A stretch of DNA of 7,848 nt from Abditibacteriales bacterium. GTDB taxonomy: Bacteria; Armatimonadota; Abditibacteriia; Abditibacteriales; JANWYM01. This document shows positions 7,342 through 7,848 of the stretch, in pieces; the stretch's first letter is position 1; each line of letters starts with the position of its first letter. The position numbers and the translations under genes are program-made. The DNA is taken from positions 1 through 7,848 of the forward strand of contig JANWYM010000174.1 in assembly GCA_025055355.1 (NCBI GenBank). Reading direction: 5' to 3'. The notes under the pieces were generated by a model. It was given only the letters and a program-made list of their open reading frames with translations, made no database searches and was not told the DNA's origin.

Positions 7342-7848
7342 GTGAGACGCGTCCTTTTCCTTGACGTTCTCGGACTCCTTTGCCTCCTCTCAACATCGTC
7401 CGTTGCCGCTGAAGCCCCCTCTGTCATCGTGCCGATGGAGGTGCTGCGCACTAAGCACATCACCGTGCAAGTCAAGGTCAATGACGTCGGTCCATTTCGC
7501 CTCGTGTTTGACACGGGGGCGCCGTATTCGTTCATCAGCGGACGCGCCGCCGCGAAAATCGGCTTAATCACCGCGGAGCAGGCGCAACAGCCGTCTCTCT
7601 TCGGGATGCGCGGGCAGAAGACGGTCAACAGCTTTAGCGTGGGCGATGTGCGGGTGAGGGGATTGAGCCTGATGATTCTCGACCATCCTCTCCTCGAGTT
7701 ACTCTCCGACGTTGAGGGACCGATTGACGGCATTGTGGGCTTCAATTTCTTTGCGCGGTTTCGCACGACGATTGAATACGCTACGTCGCAGTTGACGTTG
7801 ACGCCAGTGGACTATCAACCGCCAGAGGTGCTGTCCCATCTGATGGCG
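7342..7848 (+). CDS. Second secreted retropepsin-like aspartic protease (3' end outside window)
   Basis: The open frame starts with GTG one base after the stop codon of the upstream protease and runs 169 codons to the window edge without a stop. The N-terminus is a signal peptide: two arginines, a hydrophobic core (about 4-17) and a VAA cleavage site near residue 23. The retropepsin domain shows HITVQVKVNDVGPF, then LVFDTGAPYSF with Asp57, the same position as in the upstream protein, and DGIVGFNFFARFRTTIEY (129-146). The two domains are recognisably similar across their length, so this is a tandem duplicate that has diverged. Whether it also carries a PDZ domain cannot be seen. The GTG is preferred because it gives the complete signal peptide and is preceded by a run of Gs; the first in-frame ATG (codon 32) would remove the signal. 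Confidence 0.85.
   Translation, partial: MRRVLFLDVLGLLCLLSTSSVAAEAPSVIVPMEVLRTKHITVQVKVNDVGPFRLVFDTGAPYSFISGRAAAKIGLITAEQAQQPSLFGMRGQKTVNSFSVGDVRVRGLSLMILDHPLLELLSDVEGPIDGIVGFNFFARFRTTIEYATSQLTLTPVDYQPPEVLSHLMA

Overview
The window reads as ordinary chromosomal DNA from a GC-rich bacterium with a compact gene layout, consensus-like sigma-70 promoters of the form TTGACG-N17-TATAAT, and a mix of GTG and ATG starts. No ribosomal or taxon-specific marker is present. The protein styles (a threonine synthase with an N-terminal zinc ribbon, secreted retropepsin-like proteases, a stand-alone Nfu N-terminal domain protein) would suit a deep-branching environmental lineage such as Armatimonadota or a relative, but that is a guess and not shown by the sequence. 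There are no RNA genes, insertion sequences or CRISPR arrays that I can see.

Layout. Bases 1-1010 (minus) hold the first 336 residues of an ABC exporter half-transporter with an unusual cytoplasmic N-terminus (PH-like region plus four-cysteine zinc ribbon). A short divergent control region (about 1011-1199) carries two back-to-back promoters whose -35 boxes are the two arms of a perfect 8-bp inverted repeat. Rightward from it run a small Nfu N-terminal-domain protein (1200-1538), a GGDEF diguanylate cyclase (1604-2755) and a hotdog-fold acyl-CoA thioesterase (2837-3331), probably one transcription unit. A 185-base convergent spacer with hairpins follows. The minus strand then carries threonine synthase (3517-4896) and, upstream of it, S-adenosylmethionine synthetase (5015-6187), separated by a spacer with four tandem copies of a 7-base repeat. 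metK has a near-consensus promoter at 6308-6336. Bases 6188-6467 are the divergent spacer between metK and the last unit: apart from the metK promoter and leader I see nothing firm there. The last unit is two tandem secreted retropepsin-like aspartic proteases: the first complete with a C-terminal PDZ domain (6468-7340), the second cut by the window edge (7342-7848).

How they work together. metK and thrC both belong to the aspartate-derived amino-acid network (methionine to SAM, homoserine phosphate to threonine), so their pairing is sensible. The two proteases are clear paralogues and probably co-expressed outside the cytoplasm. The Nfu-type protein, cyclase and thioesterase have no obvious shared pathway. 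No convincing undescribed multi-gene system is visible; the items most worth a second look are the protease pair, the ABC transporter architecture, the shared -35 palindrome and the heptamer repeat.
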